Part shown: piece by piece, positions 43,538 to 52,809 of the stretch
Layout of the letters: each line of letters opens with the position of its first letter
How positions within the stretch are numbered: the first letter of the stretch is position 1
Assembly (NCBI GenBank): GCA_028723525.1
Contig: JAQYET010000060.1
Location: 1-64,000, forward strand
DNA length: 64,000 nucleotides
Reading direction: 5' to 3'
Source of the DNA: Prevotellaceae bacterium
GTDB taxonomy: Bacteria > Bacteroidota > Bacteroidia > Bacteroidales > Bacteroidaceae
Translations under genes and position numbers: made by a program
The notes under the pieces: model-generated
What the model was told of the DNA's origin: nothing
What the model saw: the letters and a program-made list of their open reading frames with translations, nothing else
Databases searched by the model: none

Positions 43538-45601
43538 TCAATTTTCGTTTTTCATTTTCTTTATTCCATTGTTGAGGAACTCCAAATACCCCTTTATGTC
43601 CTCTTTATATACGAAAGAGCCGGAGAGAGGCTTTCCTTCTGTATCAACAGTAACATAGAACGGTTGTGCGAGATAGCCGAACTTGGTTTCCTCAAGATAG
43701 CTCCACTTATCGCCCACGGTGCGCAATATTTTTTTTGTCTTGTTAGGCATAGTGACCTCAAGTGGTTCTTTAAGTGGTGTCTTGTCGTCAACATATAACG
43801 AAATGAGGATGTAGTCGTTGTTAAGACAGTCTGCCACCTGTGGGTCTGTCCATACGGCTGCCTCCATCTTACGACAGTTTACACAACCAAATCCCGTGAA
43901 GTCGAGCAGAACCGGTTTGCCGGTACGTGCAGCTTCTGCCATTCCTTCCTCGTAATCGAGATAGTGAGCCTCCACCACTTTCGTGTTCAGATTGAAGTCC
44001 TGTGTGTTCATTGGCGGTGCGAACGCACTGATAGCCTTACACGGTGCGCCCCAAAGTCCGGGTATCATATAGACTGTGAATGCCAGAGAAATCATTCCGA
44101 GCATTATTGATGCCACAGGCTTCGGTCCCGCATCACCTCCCTCTACATCACTTTGGAAGCGAAGGATGCCACAAAGATACAGTCCGAGCATTCCGAAAAT
44201 GACAATCCACATACTGATGAACACCTCACGGTCGAGCAAATGCCAGCCGTATGCGAGGTCGGCTACGGAGAAGAACTTCAGGGCAAAGGCAAGCTCGATG
44301 AAGCCTAACGTCACCTTTATTGTGTTCATCCACGAACCGCTCTTAGGTGCTTGTTTCAGCCATGCAGGGAACATGGCGAAGAGGGTAAACGGAAGAGCGA
44401 GTGCTACTGCGAAGCCCAACATTCCGATTGCCGGTGCCAAAATCTTGCTTGACGTTGAGAAATCGACGAGCAGGAAACCAATGATAGGACCGGTGCATGA
44501 GAACGATACGATAGATAGAGTGAACGCCATTAGGAATATTCCCAGCAATCCGCCGGTCTTGCCTGCCTTAGAATCCACCTTGTTACTCCACGATGAGGGC
44601 AGCGTAAGTTCGAACCATCCGAAGAACGAAAGAGCAAACACCACGAGGAGCAGACAGAAGAAAATGTTTACATACGCGTTAGTGGCAAGGTCGTTAAGAC
44701 GTTGCGCTCCGTAGAGAGCGGTAACGGCAAGACCTAACGACACGTATATCACTACGATTGAAAGACCGTATGTCACGGCATCACTCACCGCCTTGCGCTT
44801 GTTGTCTTTCGCTCTTTTGAGGAAGAAACTTACGGTCATAGGTATTATAGGCCATACGCATGGCGTCAGCAGGGCGATAAAGCCACCGAGAAAGCCCATG
44901 AAGAATATCTTCCAAAGCGAAGAAGTGCCTTCTGCATTTCCGTTAAGGGCGTTAAGTTCGTCTATAACCGGTTTCCATAATTCGCTGGCTATCTGCTCGG
45001 AAGTGACAGTAGCACTTGCGCTGTTTGCAGCAGCTGCATGCGTGGTATCTGCCTCGGCATCGTTCTGAGTATTGTTTTCTGCCGCGAGAGCCTTGTCTTC
45101 CTGTTCTTCGTCCTTAACCTGCTTGTCATCTGTTTTCGGAGCGTCGCCGTCATAACTGAAATCTACAGAGGTAGGAGGCAGACACATCTCGTCGTTACAT
45201 GCGCCATATTCAAGTCTGCCACTGACATGATATTTCCCCCCGGTAGCCTTGAAACGCTGTGAGAAAGTGACATTATTCTCAAAAAATCTCACCTTCATTC
45301 CGAACATTTCATCAAATTCGTTATGCTCGTTGCCAATGGCTTTCAGTTTGCCTTCGGCTTTCGCACCATCGATTTTGTCAACCAAAAGTTTGGCTGAAGT
45401 GGGACCTCCTGCCGGCAATCCGATACCGTAAACGTGCCACCCTTTATCGATAGTTCCTGTGAAAATAACATCGAATGTGTTCTCATTGACTTGTTTTTTG
45501 ACAGCCTTGAACCGTACAGGCTTGCCCATCATCTGTGCAGATGCCGTGCTTGCAAATACTGCCATGATGACGAATACGAATAACGTTTTTAATCTTGACA
45601 T
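43538..45601 (-). CDS. dsbD: Thiol:disulfide interchange protein DsbD
   Basis: Carries reducing power from cytoplasmic thioredoxin to the periplasm. The 687 residues have all three parts: signal peptide (residues 1-22, ASTASAQ) and N-terminal immunoglobulin-like domain with LEYGACNDEMCLPP; a membrane domain of about eight helices (225-520) with the redox cysteines in ALLTPCVWPIIPM and VSFSCTGPIIGFL; and a C-terminal thioredoxin fold with FTGFGCVNCRKMEAAVW. Residues 150-190 form a low-complexity linker. It lies 54 bp after the ABC-exporter adaptor on the same strand; whether it belongs to that operon is unclear. Confidence 0.95.
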   Translation of the reverse strand: MSRLKTLFVFVIMAVFASTASAQMMGKPVRFKAVKKQVNENTFDVIFTGTIDKGWHVYGIGLPAGGPTSAKLLVDKIDGAKAEGKLKAIGNEHNEFDEMFGMKVRFFENNVTFSQRFKATGGKYHVSGRLEYGACNDEMCLPPTSVDFSYDGDAPKTDDKQVKDEEQEDKALAAENNTQNDAEADTTHAAAANSASATVTSEQIASELWKPVIDELNALNGNAEGTSSLWKIFFMGFLGGFIALLTPCVWPIIPMTVSFFLKRAKDNKRKAVSDAVTYGLSIVVIYVSLGLAVTALYGAQRLNDLATNAYVNIFFCLLLVVFALSFFGWFELTLPSSWSNKVDSKAGKTGGLLGIFLMAFTLSIVSFSCTGPIIGFLLVDFSTSSKILAPAIGMLGFAVALALPFTLFAMFPAWLKQAPKSGSWMNTIKVTLGFIELAFALKFFSVADLAYGWHLLDREVFISMWIVIFGMLGLYLCGILRFQSDVEGGDAGPKPVASIMLGMISLAFTVYMIPGLWGAPCKAISAFAPPMNTQDFNLNTKVVEAHYLDYEEGMAEAARTGKPVLLDFTGFGCVNCRKMEAAVWTDPQVADCLNNDYILISLYVDDKTPLKEPLEVTMPNKTKKILRTVGDKWSYLEETKFGYLAQPFYVTVDTEGKPLSGSFVYKEDIKGYLEFLNNGIKKMKNEN

Positions 45602-45655
45602 AATAGTAATTTGATATTTAATATTTTTAGAATGTTCAACATGTGATAACTAATA

Positions 45656-46762
45656 CTACGCAGCGTCTTCTATAATCTTAGGACCTCTCACCTTGTCGGT
45701 CTTTTTCAGTCCGCTGCGTATCTCGATGTTCACGCCGTTGCTAAGCCCTGTCACCACTTTCCTGCGCTCGAATGACTTGTTCTCTCCCTCACCTTTTACT
45801 ACATAGACGTAGGTTTCCGAGCCTTCAAACTCTATGGCACTCTCCGGAATGGCGAGCACTCCCTTGGCACTCTGCAACTCAATCTCGGCATTTGCACTGT
45901 AACCGGAACGCAACTTGCTGTCCGAAGGAACACTAACAGCCGCCTTTACCTCAAACTGGTTTGCTCCGTTATTTTCTATCGCCTTGGGAGATATGTATTC
46001 AAGACGTGCATCGAAACGAAGGTCTTGCATCGCACCGATGGTTATCTTCATTACCATTCCGTCGTGAAGTTGCCCTACCTCGGTCTCGTCTATGTTGCCA
46101 CGGAATATCAGGTCACGCATGTCGGCAACGCTTGCAATCGTCGTTCCGTCGTTGAAAGCATTACTAAGAATTACGGAGTTGCCCACCTTTACGGGAATAT
46201 CCAGAATTACACCGCTTATGGTTGAGCGTATCAGTGTGCTGCTCGCGCTGGCATTACTTGCCGAAACGCCGTCGCGCACCACCTGTAGAGCGTCGTTTGC
46301 GGCCTTCTTTTCCTCCTGTGCCTGTTTCAAAGCCTGATGCACTTTGTCGTATTCATCGGCACTGACCAATCCTTTGTCGTACAGCGTTTTTTCTCTCTCA
46401 TAGTCTGTCTGCGCCTGTTTCAGATTAACGTTGGCAAGACTTAGCCGGCTCTGTGCAGAACTTAGTTGTGACATGTCGGGTATCACTTTCACTTTCGCAA
46501 TCACCTCTCCCGCTGTCACCATGTCTCCCGCTTCCTTGTAAATCTCGGTTATAATACCGCTTATCTGCGGCTTAACGTTGATTTCATTGCGCGGCTCTAT
46601 CTTGCCGGTGATTACGGTTGTCTTGCTGATATTTGTCATTTGGGGTTCAAACTCCTCATACTTGTCTTCCTTTGGAAGCGACTTCACGTATAAGAAAACG
46701 AATGTACCGAGGAATATCAGTACAACAAAGGCTGCTAAAACAAACTTATAATATCGTTTCAT
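45656..46762 (-). CDS. ABC-exporter periplasmic adaptor (MacA/HlyD family)
   Basis: A 368-residue membrane-fusion protein with one N-terminal membrane helix (about 7-27, VLAAFVVLIFLGTFVFLYV). It has lipoyl halves (INVKPQISGIITEIYKEAGD and IRSTISGVILDIPVKVGNSV) flanking a long helical hairpin (about 95-170), then a barrel domain and a C-terminal domain (GLSNGVNIEIRSGLKKTDKV). It probably couples the MacB-like permeases (46814-49377) to an outer-membrane TolC protein not encoded in this operon. It follows the permease gene by 51 bp. Confidence 0.92.
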   Translation of the reverse strand: MKRYYKFVLAAFVVLIFLGTFVFLYVKSLPKEDKYEEFEPQMTNISKTTVITGKIEPRNEINVKPQISGIITEIYKEAGDMVTAGEVIAKVKVIPDMSQLSSAQSRLSLANVNLKQAQTDYEREKTLYDKGLVSADEYDKVHQALKQAQEEKKAANDALQVVRDGVSASNASASSTLIRSTISGVILDIPVKVGNSVILSNAFNDGTTIASVADMRDLIFRGNIDETEVGQLHDGMVMKITIGAMQDLRFDARLEYISPKAIENNGANQFEVKAAVSVPSDSKLRSGYSANAEIELQSAKGVLAIPESAIEFEGSETYVYVVKGEGENKSFERRKVVTGLSNGVNIEIRSGLKKTDKVRGPKIIEDAA

Positions 46763-46813
46763 ATATTTATGATTTACTTATTCATATTACTTAATCCCAC
46801 TCAAAAACAACGC

Positions 46814-48064
46814 TCAACCATCGTCTCTCATAGCGTCAACCGGCTTTATGTTCATTGCTCTCAATGCCGGTGCAAGTCCTGCCAGAACACCCAACACACT
46901 TAGGAATGCGAGTGCCGCAAGTGCTGCCCAGAAACTTATTTGGAAGTGAGCAGCGAGAATACCGTCGGTGGTGTTACCCAGTTCGAGCATTTCCAAGACA
47001 AAGACAGAGAACAATATCCCCATCATTCCTGCCACCGTGGTGAGCAACATGCTCTCGGTTATTATCTGCGAGAGGATATTGACCGGCGTTGCTCCTATTG
47101 CCCTGCGTATTCCTATTTCTGTGGTGCGCTCCTTTACCGTGACCATCATTATATTGCTTACCCCTATCGCTCCGGCGAGCAGAGTGCCTATGCCGACAAG
47201 CAGTATCAGGAAATTCACTCCGGAAAACAAGTTGCTGATCATACCGAACATAACTTCCGAGTTGAATACGCTTATGGCTTTCTCGTCTTTCTGGTCGATG
47301 TAATGGGCTTTTGCAATCACCGAGCGCATATTGTCGGTAATCTCGCTTATGGTCACACCTTGTCGTGCCGTAACTGCAATCACATGCACGGTGTCGCCTT
47401 TATTGTAAGCCTGCTGCATCATTGACAATGGTACAGCCACCGCTTGACCGGCATTTCCGTTGATGTTGATATTACCGCTTGCGTAATCTACGCCCACCAC
47501 GTTATAGTATATGTTATCAATGCGTATCCGTTCTCCGCATGGATTGCCCCCTCCGGGGAACAATTCCTTATATACATTCTTCCCGATGACGCATACCTTT
47601 CGGTTCTGCTTTATGTCCATATCGTTGAGAAACCTTCCGTAACGCAGTTTAGGACTTTCCACATTCTGATAGCCTGCGAGCATCCCTTTCATAGTAACTA
47701 CGCTCTTATTGTCGCCGTATGTCGCCGTGCGTCCCCATTCGGAAATCATCGGTTGTACATCTTCAAGCCCTGCCACATGTTGTCTTAGTCTGACCACATC
47801 GTTATAGTTCATACTCCACCATCTGCCTTTTCGCAAACCGTTGAATGGTTTTGTTGTGGGCTGTGCCCATATCATCGCCGAGTTTGTTGCGAAACCATCG
47901 AAGTTGCTTGACAGCAATTCGCGCAACCCGTTGCCACCTCCGAGCAGTGCCACGAGCATAAATATGCCCCAGAACACTCCGAAGCCGGTAAGCAACGAAC
48001 GGCTCTTGTTTCTCGTTATTGTATCGAGAATTTCTCTATGGCGGTCTATATCAAACAGTAACAC
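46814..48064 (-). CDS. MacB-type ABC transporter permease 2
   Basis: A 416-residue inner-membrane protein of the MacB/FtsX family: N-terminal helix (about 22-45, GVFWGIFMLVALLGGGNG), a large periplasmic domain (about 50-270), then three C-terminal helices (about 280-410) with GAIGVSNIMMVTVKERTTEI and GIRRAIGATPVNILSQIITE, the coupling segments typical of the family. It is the second of two tandem permeases and probably forms a heterodimer with the product of 48118-49377. The cargo (peptide, lipoprotein or macrolide-like) is not readable. Confidence 0.92.
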   Translation of the reverse strand: MLLFDIDRHREILDTITRNKSRSLLTGFGVFWGIFMLVALLGGGNGLRELLSSNFDGFATNSAMIWAQPTTKPFNGLRKGRWWSMNYNDVVRLRQHVAGLEDVQPMISEWGRTATYGDNKSVVTMKGMLAGYQNVESPKLRYGRFLNDMDIKQNRKVCVIGKNVYKELFPGGGNPCGERIRIDNIYYNVVGVDYASGNININGNAGQAVAVPLSMMQQAYNKGDTVHVIAVTARQGVTISEITDNMRSVIAKAHYIDQKDEKAISVFNSEVMFGMISNLFSGVNFLILLVGIGTLLAGAIGVSNIMMVTVKERTTEIGIRRAIGATPVNILSQIITESMLLTTVAGMMGILFSVFVLEMLELGNTTDGILAAHFQISFWAALAALAFLSVLGVLAGLAPALRAMNIKPVDAMRDDG

Positions 48065-48117
48065 CTTTCAAATTTTCCAAATTCAACTCATCATTCATTC
48101 CTCAATGCTTCTCAAAC

Positions 48118-49377
48118 TCACTCCGCCTTTAATGCTTCTATCGGTCGTATCCTTGCCGCTTTGCGTGCAGGAATAAGTCCGGCGATAGTACCGGCAATCA
48201 CCATCAACAGCGTTGCTTCAATGCAAACGTCGATGCCGACGGTAGGATTAAGGAACATTGTTGCCTCGAACACCCCGGAATTTACCGTTGTATGCCCAAT
48301 CGTTGCATCCATATATTCGTTGGCTGCCACCCCGAGCAACATCCCCAAGTAGCCGAAGAACATTGTTATTATAACGCTCTCGATTATTATAAGTTTAAGT
48401 ATAGCCCACGGTGTGGCACCTATGGCTTTCCTTATCCCAAACTCGCGTGTGCGCTCTTTCACCGTTATGAGCATGATGTTAGACACTCCGACGATACCGC
48501 TCAACAGCGTGAACAGACCAATCACCCACAATGCGGTGTGTATTATACTTATTCCCTTATCCATCTGCATGCTCTGAGTAAATCTGTTCCATATCCATAT
48601 TGCCCCCTCATCGTCGGGAGCGGCGTTGTGATTGCTGTTTATTCTCGCCTTATATTGCTTTTCGAAATCCTCGTTTTCCTTTTCTGTCTTGAGCCCGTGG
48701 AACGAGAATACGATAATATCAGCCTTGTCACCTTTATTATATATGGTGCGGAATGTGGTGAAAGGGGTGTATATCCTTACGTTTCTGCCACTCTTGTCAG
48801 CCTTGTATATACCCACTACGCGGAATGCCATCTTGCCTACATTGACATATTCACCGATGAAATTCGTCAAGTCTCCGCTCCAAAGTTCCTTGGCATCATC
48901 GTTGCTCAGCACTATCACCTTGCGCCTTTCCTGCAGGTCGATGTCGTTGATAAAGCGTCCGCAGAGCATTTCTTTTTTGTCAATAAGTTCGTCGTCGGGA
49001 TAAACTCCCTCCATTTGCGTGCTCACATAATTGGCTCCGCGACTCACAATGTTGCCCGATTGCTCTATTGAAGCCACCACTTTGTCTATAACCTTGCCAA
49101 ATTCTTTGCTCGTGGTAGAGATGTCCCTATCGTTCAGTACTATCTCGCGTCCCTCTTTCAGCCCGTTGTGAGCCTTTGTTGTAGTACTTCCGCCCACCAT
49201 CATAGAGTTGCTGAAGAAGCGCGATGTCTGTTGCATCTGTGCGTTTATCAGTCCGTTGCCGGCACCGAGCAGAAATATAATCATGAATATTCCCCACGCC
49301 ACAGAGAAGCCTGTCAGTGCCGTGCGCAGTTTATTCCGCTTTGCCGTAGCAAATATTTCTGCAAAAATATCACGCAT
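48118..49377 (-). CDS. MacB-type ABC transporter permease 1
   Basis: A 419-residue permease of the same type as its neighbour: helix 1 near residues 20-42 (GFSVAWGIFMIIFLLGAGNG), periplasmic domain, then GIVGVSNIMLITVKERTREF and GIRKAIGATPWAILKLIIIE with two more helices to the end (AGLIPARKAARIRPIEALKA). It begins 13 bp after the ATP-binding gene. Tandem non-identical permeases with one ATPase are common in Bacteroidetes exporters. Confidence 0.92.
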   Translation of the reverse strand: MRDIFAEIFATAKRNKLRTALTGFSVAWGIFMIIFLLGAGNGLINAQMQQTSRFFSNSMMVGGSTTTKAHNGLKEGREIVLNDRDISTTSKEFGKVIDKVVASIEQSGNIVSRGANYVSTQMEGVYPDDELIDKKEMLCGRFINDIDLQERRKVIVLSNDDAKELWSGDLTNFIGEYVNVGKMAFRVVGIYKADKSGRNVRIYTPFTTFRTIYNKGDKADIIVFSFHGLKTEKENEDFEKQYKARINSNHNAAPDDEGAIWIWNRFTQSMQMDKGISIIHTALWVIGLFTLLSGIVGVSNIMLITVKERTREFGIRKAIGATPWAILKLIIIESVIITMFFGYLGMLLGVAANEYMDATIGHTTVNSGVFEATMFLNPTVGIDVCIEATLLMVIAGTIAGLIPARKAARIRPIEALKAE

Positions 49378-49390
49378 ATTTAATCTTCAA

Positions 49391-50062
49391 TTACCTCTCA
49401 ATCACTCCGTCCTTTATCCTTATAACCCTGTCTGTCTGCCCTGCTACCCCCGGGTCGTGCGTCACGATTATCATTGTCATGCCCTCCTCTCGGTTCAGGT
49501 CTTTCAGCAGTTGCATCACCTCCACACTTGTCTTTGAGTCGAGAGCACCCGTAGGTTCGTCGGCAAGTATTATCTGTGGGTTTGTAATCAATGCTCGCGC
49601 CGTAGCCACTCGTTGCTTCTGTCCTCCCGACATTTCGTTAGGATAGTGGTGTGCCCAGTCTTTCAAGCCCAACTTGTCGAGATATTCCATTGCCATTTGG
49701 TGACGTTTGCGACGACTTACGCCCTGATAGAACAATGGCAACTCCACATTCTCCACTGCCGTCTTGAATGATATCAGGTTGAATGACTGGAAGATAAATC
49801 CTATCATCCGGTTTCGATATTCGGCAGCCTTACGCTCACTGAGATCCTTTATTAAGGTTCCTCCGAGTATATATTCTCCGGAATCATAGTTGTCGAGAAT
49901 ACCGAGAATGTTAAGCAAAGTAGATTTGCCGGAGCCTGATGCTCCCATGATGCTCACAAATTCGCCACGGCTGATGTCAAGGTCAATCCCCTTCAGCACA
50001 TGCAATGGTTGCGCACCAAGATAAGTCTTGTTTACTCCGCTCAAATGTATCAAACTTTCCAT
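49391..50062 (-). CDS. MacB-type ABC transporter ATP-binding protein
   Basis: The 223-residue ATPase of the exporter, of the LolD/MacB branch. Visible motifs: Walker [16 protein letters not shown] near residue 40, Q-loop FIFQSFNL, signature MSGGQKQRVATARAL near 140, Walker B IILADEPTGALDSKT, and the switch His in IVTHDP. First gene of the ATPase-permease-permease-adaptor operon, driven by a promoter 20 bp upstream. Confidence 0.95.
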   Translation of the reverse strand: MESLIHLSGVNKTYLGAQPLHVLKGIDLDISRGEFVSIMGASGSGKSTLLNILGILDNYDSGEYILGGTLIKDLSERKAAEYRNRMIGFIFQSFNLISFKTAVENVELPLFYQGVSRRKRHQMAMEYLDKLGLKDWAHHYPNEMSGGQKQRVATARALITNPQIILADEPTGALDSKTSVEVMQLLKDLNREEGMTMIIVTHDPGVAGQTDRVIRIKDGVIER

Positions 50063-50081
50063 ACCGAACTTTTTCGGGTAG

Positions 50082-50111
50082 CAAAGATATATAAAAACAA
50101 TAACATAGCAA
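50082..50111 (-). promoter_or_regulatory. Promoter TTG-N19-TATCTTTG for the ABC exporter operon
   Basis: On the minus strand TATCTTTG (50082-50089) is preceded by TTG (50109-50111) at exactly 19 bp. It predicts a leader of about 14 nt. Confidence 0.75.
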
Positions 50112-50225
50112 ACAAAAACACACTTTTTTATATATTCTTTAAGTGTAGAAAATAATGTTATGACATGCGTTATGACATTAAAGATTTGGAATAACTGTCG
50201 ATATTAAGAGTTTTGTATGCCATAA

Positions 50226-50273
50226 AAAAACGTGTTACCGACCCCATTTGGTGAATGTCTGTAACACGTTTTT
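50226..50273 (-). terminator. Terminator after the PBP1A gene
   Basis: AAAAACGTGTTAC (50226-50238) pairs perfectly with GTAACACGTTTTT (50261-50273), loop 22 nt. Reading leftward it ends in a T run. Confidence 0.82.
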
Positions 50274-50289
50274 CATATCGTCAGGCAAT

Positions 50290-52758
50290 TTACATGTCGT
50301 CAAGAATTACCTCTTCTTTCGGTTCTGTGGCGTTGCCATTGTTTTCTTTGTTGTCAGGCGGCAATATGGGATAGCCGTTCTCATCGTACTCCTGTTCTTC
50401 ATCTTCCTCATAGATGCTGTCGTTTGTCTCTTGACGAGTGGGAGTCCAGCCGCCGCAGGAATACATATCCGGCGTTATTCCGAGCGATGCAGGCGACGGG
50501 AAATGTGCCCTGTAACGTTTGAAAGCCGGGTCGGAAAGCACTTTCTCAAGGAAAAGTCCGCAGATAGGCAATGCTGTTCGCGAGCCTTGCCCCAGTGCAC
50601 CGGTACGGAAATGGATGCTTCGATATTCTCCTCCTACCCACGCACCAACCACGAGTTTGGGTGATACACCCATGAACCAAGCGTCGGAGTGATTGTTCGA
50701 TGTTCCGGTCTTGCCCCCGAAGTCGGTATCTGTGAACCGGCTGACATACTGCCATAACGACATAGAAGTGCCTCCCGGCTCGCGCATTCCGCCCATGAGA
50801 AGTTGCTGAACAAGCCCGGCGGTCTTCTTCGGCACCGCTTCTTCCCCGTCAGACGGGGCAATGAAAACCTCCTCTCCGTTTCTATCGACGATGCGAGTAA
50901 CAAGAACCGGCTCCACGTGTGTGCCGTTATTGGCTATAGTGGAGTAAGCGTTTGCCATTTCGAGGAGATTGACATCGCTTGAACCGAGTGCCAACGAGGG
51001 CTGGTCGTCGAGCGGACTCTTTATGCCCATGCGCTCTGCCGTGGAGATGATATTCTTTATTCCCATCTCCTGCCCCAGTCTTACTGCGATAGTGTTTATA
51101 CTCCGTGCGAACGCCGCTTTCAGTGGAATGCTGTCTCCGGTGAACCTGCCGTCGGAGTTATGCGGAGTCCAGATGCTCGTTTCATGCTTTTTCTTGTCAT
51201 ACACTTCCATTCTTATATACTCGTCGCGACGCTTATCGCAGGGTGTAAGTCCTTGGTTCATCGCTTCGGTATATACAAAGAGTTTGAATGTGGAACCGGG
51301 CTGTCTCATAGCCTCCACCTTGTCATATTTCCATGAAGAGAAGTCTATGTCGCCCACCCATGCCTTGACATGACCGTTCTGCGGCTCCATTGCCACAAAT
51401 CCGCAGTGCATGAAACTCACCATATAGCGTATGGAGTCCATCGTTGACATCTCCTTCTCTATGCTCCCCTTGTCGTAGTCAAAGAGTGTCACCTTATGCG
51501 GCTTGTTGAGATAATAGTCAACAGAGTCGGGAGAGTTCGGGAACTTTTTCTTCAGATATTCATACACCGGCAACTTCATTGCAATCTTTTCTATAAATCC
51601 GGGTATCACCTGCTGGTTCTCATCGCGCCACGGTTCGGCTCCCTGCCAGTGGTTCTCGAAGTTGCGCTGCACCTGTCGCATCTGCTTAAATGCTGCCTCT
51701 TCAGCATATTTCTGCATCCTTGTGTCGATGGTGGTATATATCTTCAGTCCACTGGTATATAGGTCGTAACCATTAAATTCACACCAATCCTTCAAGTGCT
51801 TTGCCACAGCCTCCCGGAAGTATGTTGCCTGACCGTCGTATGGATTGTCCACCTTCACGTCAAGTTTCATGGGAATATTCGATACAGAATCTTTCCGTTC
51901 CTTGGTTATGTCTCCCAATCTTACCATATTTTCGAGCACTACATTCCTTCTTGCAATGCTGTTTTCCGTGTGAGATATGGGGTTGTATGTTGTTGTTGCC
52001 TTCAACATTCCCACGAGCGTGGCAGCCTGTTCCAAGGTCATGTTCTGCGGTGTTGTGTTGAAATAGGTTTTGCATGCCGTCTTTATACCGAAAGAGTTAG
52101 ACCCGAAATCCACCGTGTTGGCATACATGGTAAGTATCTCTTCCTTACTGAACAAGAACTCAAGTTTAACAGCAATAATCCACTCTTTGCTCTTCATTAT
52201 CAGCATGCGTATGCCCGGAATTTTGCCAAGTATTCCCGTGCTGTACTGCGTTCTCACCCTGAACATATTCTTTGCCAACTGCTGTGTGATAGTGGATGCA
52301 CCGCGGGCATCGCCCCCGAACACCATATCCTTTACCACAGCGAACAGTCCTATGGGATCTACACCGAAGTGTTTATAGAAACGTTCGTCCTCGGTATCTA
52401 TCAGTGCGCGCCAAAAGTCGGGATTTACTTCAGAATATTTCACCGGAGTACGGTTTTCGTTATAATATCTGCCTATCAGCACTCCGTCGGCACTGTATAT
52501 CTCCGAGGCGTCACTCGTCACCGGATTACTTATCTGCGCGAAGCCGGGTGACTTGCCGAACAGCCACAGGAAGTTCATATCCACTGCACCGAGATACAGC
52601 ATGAAAAGCACCACAACGGTGGCAAAGGCTGCCGTGGTTTTGACATACCAAGGTCTGTTAACATACAAGCCTTTATACCATTTCTTTGCAACGGAAAACC
52701 TTTTCCTGCACCATGAGAATGTTTTGGATATTTTCTTTGAAAGAGTTTTTTTTGCCAT
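50290..52758 (-). CDS. Penicillin-binding protein 1A (transglycosylase/transpeptidase)
   Basis: Class A PBP that polymerises and cross-links peptidoglycan. The 822 residues from ATG 52758 contain a basic cytoplasmic start, one membrane helix (about 45-65), a GT51 glycosyltransferase domain (TEDERFYKHFGVDPIGLF with the catalytic Glu, GASTITQQLAKNMF) and a transpeptidase domain with PGSTFKLFVY (SxxK), RSINTIAV (SxN) and GGKTGTSNNHSD (KTG). An acidic low-complexity tail of about 45 residues follows. A start at 52791 would fall inside the promoter, so it is rejected. Confidence 0.95.
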   Translation of the reverse strand: MAKKTLSKKISKTFSWCRKRFSVAKKWYKGLYVNRPWYVKTTAAFATVVVLFMLYLGAVDMNFLWLFGKSPGFAQISNPVTSDASEIYSADGVLIGRYYNENRTPVKYSEVNPDFWRALIDTEDERFYKHFGVDPIGLFAVVKDMVFGGDARGASTITQQLAKNMFRVRTQYSTGILGKIPGIRMLIMKSKEWIIAVKLEFLFSKEEILTMYANTVDFGSNSFGIKTACKTYFNTTPQNMTLEQAATLVGMLKATTTYNPISHTENSIARRNVVLENMVRLGDITKERKDSVSNIPMKLDVKVDNPYDGQATYFREAVAKHLKDWCEFNGYDLYTSGLKIYTTIDTRMQKYAEEAAFKQMRQVQRNFENHWQGAEPWRDENQQVIPGFIEKIAMKLPVYEYLKKKFPNSPDSVDYYLNKPHKVTLFDYDKGSIEKEMSTMDSIRYMVSFMHCGFVAMEPQNGHVKAWVGDIDFSSWKYDKVEAMRQPGSTFKLFVYTEAMNQGLTPCDKRRDEYIRMEVYDKKKHETSIWTPHNSDGRFTGDSIPLKAAFARSINTIAVRLGQEMGIKNIISTAERMGIKSPLDDQPSLALGSSDVNLLEMANAYSTIANNGTHVEPVLVTRIVDRNGEEVFIAPSDGEEAVPKKTAGLVQQLLMGGMREPGGTSMSLWQYVSRFTDTDFGGKTGTSNNHSDAWFMGVSPKLVVGAWVGGEYRSIHFRTGALGQGSRTALPICGLFLEKVLSDPAFKRYRAHFPSPASLGITPDMYSCGGWTPTRQETNDSIYEEDEEQEYDENGYPILPPDNKENNGNATEPKEEVILDDM

Positions 52759-52788
52759 CTTACTTTTCTTAAACACAAGATTGTTTTG

Positions 52789-52796
52789 CAAAAATA
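52789..52796 (-). promoter_or_regulatory. -7 box TATTTTTG for the PBP1A gene
   Basis: TATTTTTG on the minus strand lies between the miaA stop and the PBP1A ATG; leader about 25 nt. PBP1A can thus be transcribed apart from the lipid A genes upstream. Confidence 0.65.
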
Positions 52797-52809
52797 CTAA
52801 AAAAGCGTA

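Noticed and set aside
45656..50062. ABC exporter as an antibiotic-resistance island
   Set aside because: Base composition, promoter type and codon use match the surrounding chromosome and no mobile element borders it; such exporters are core genes in this phylum.
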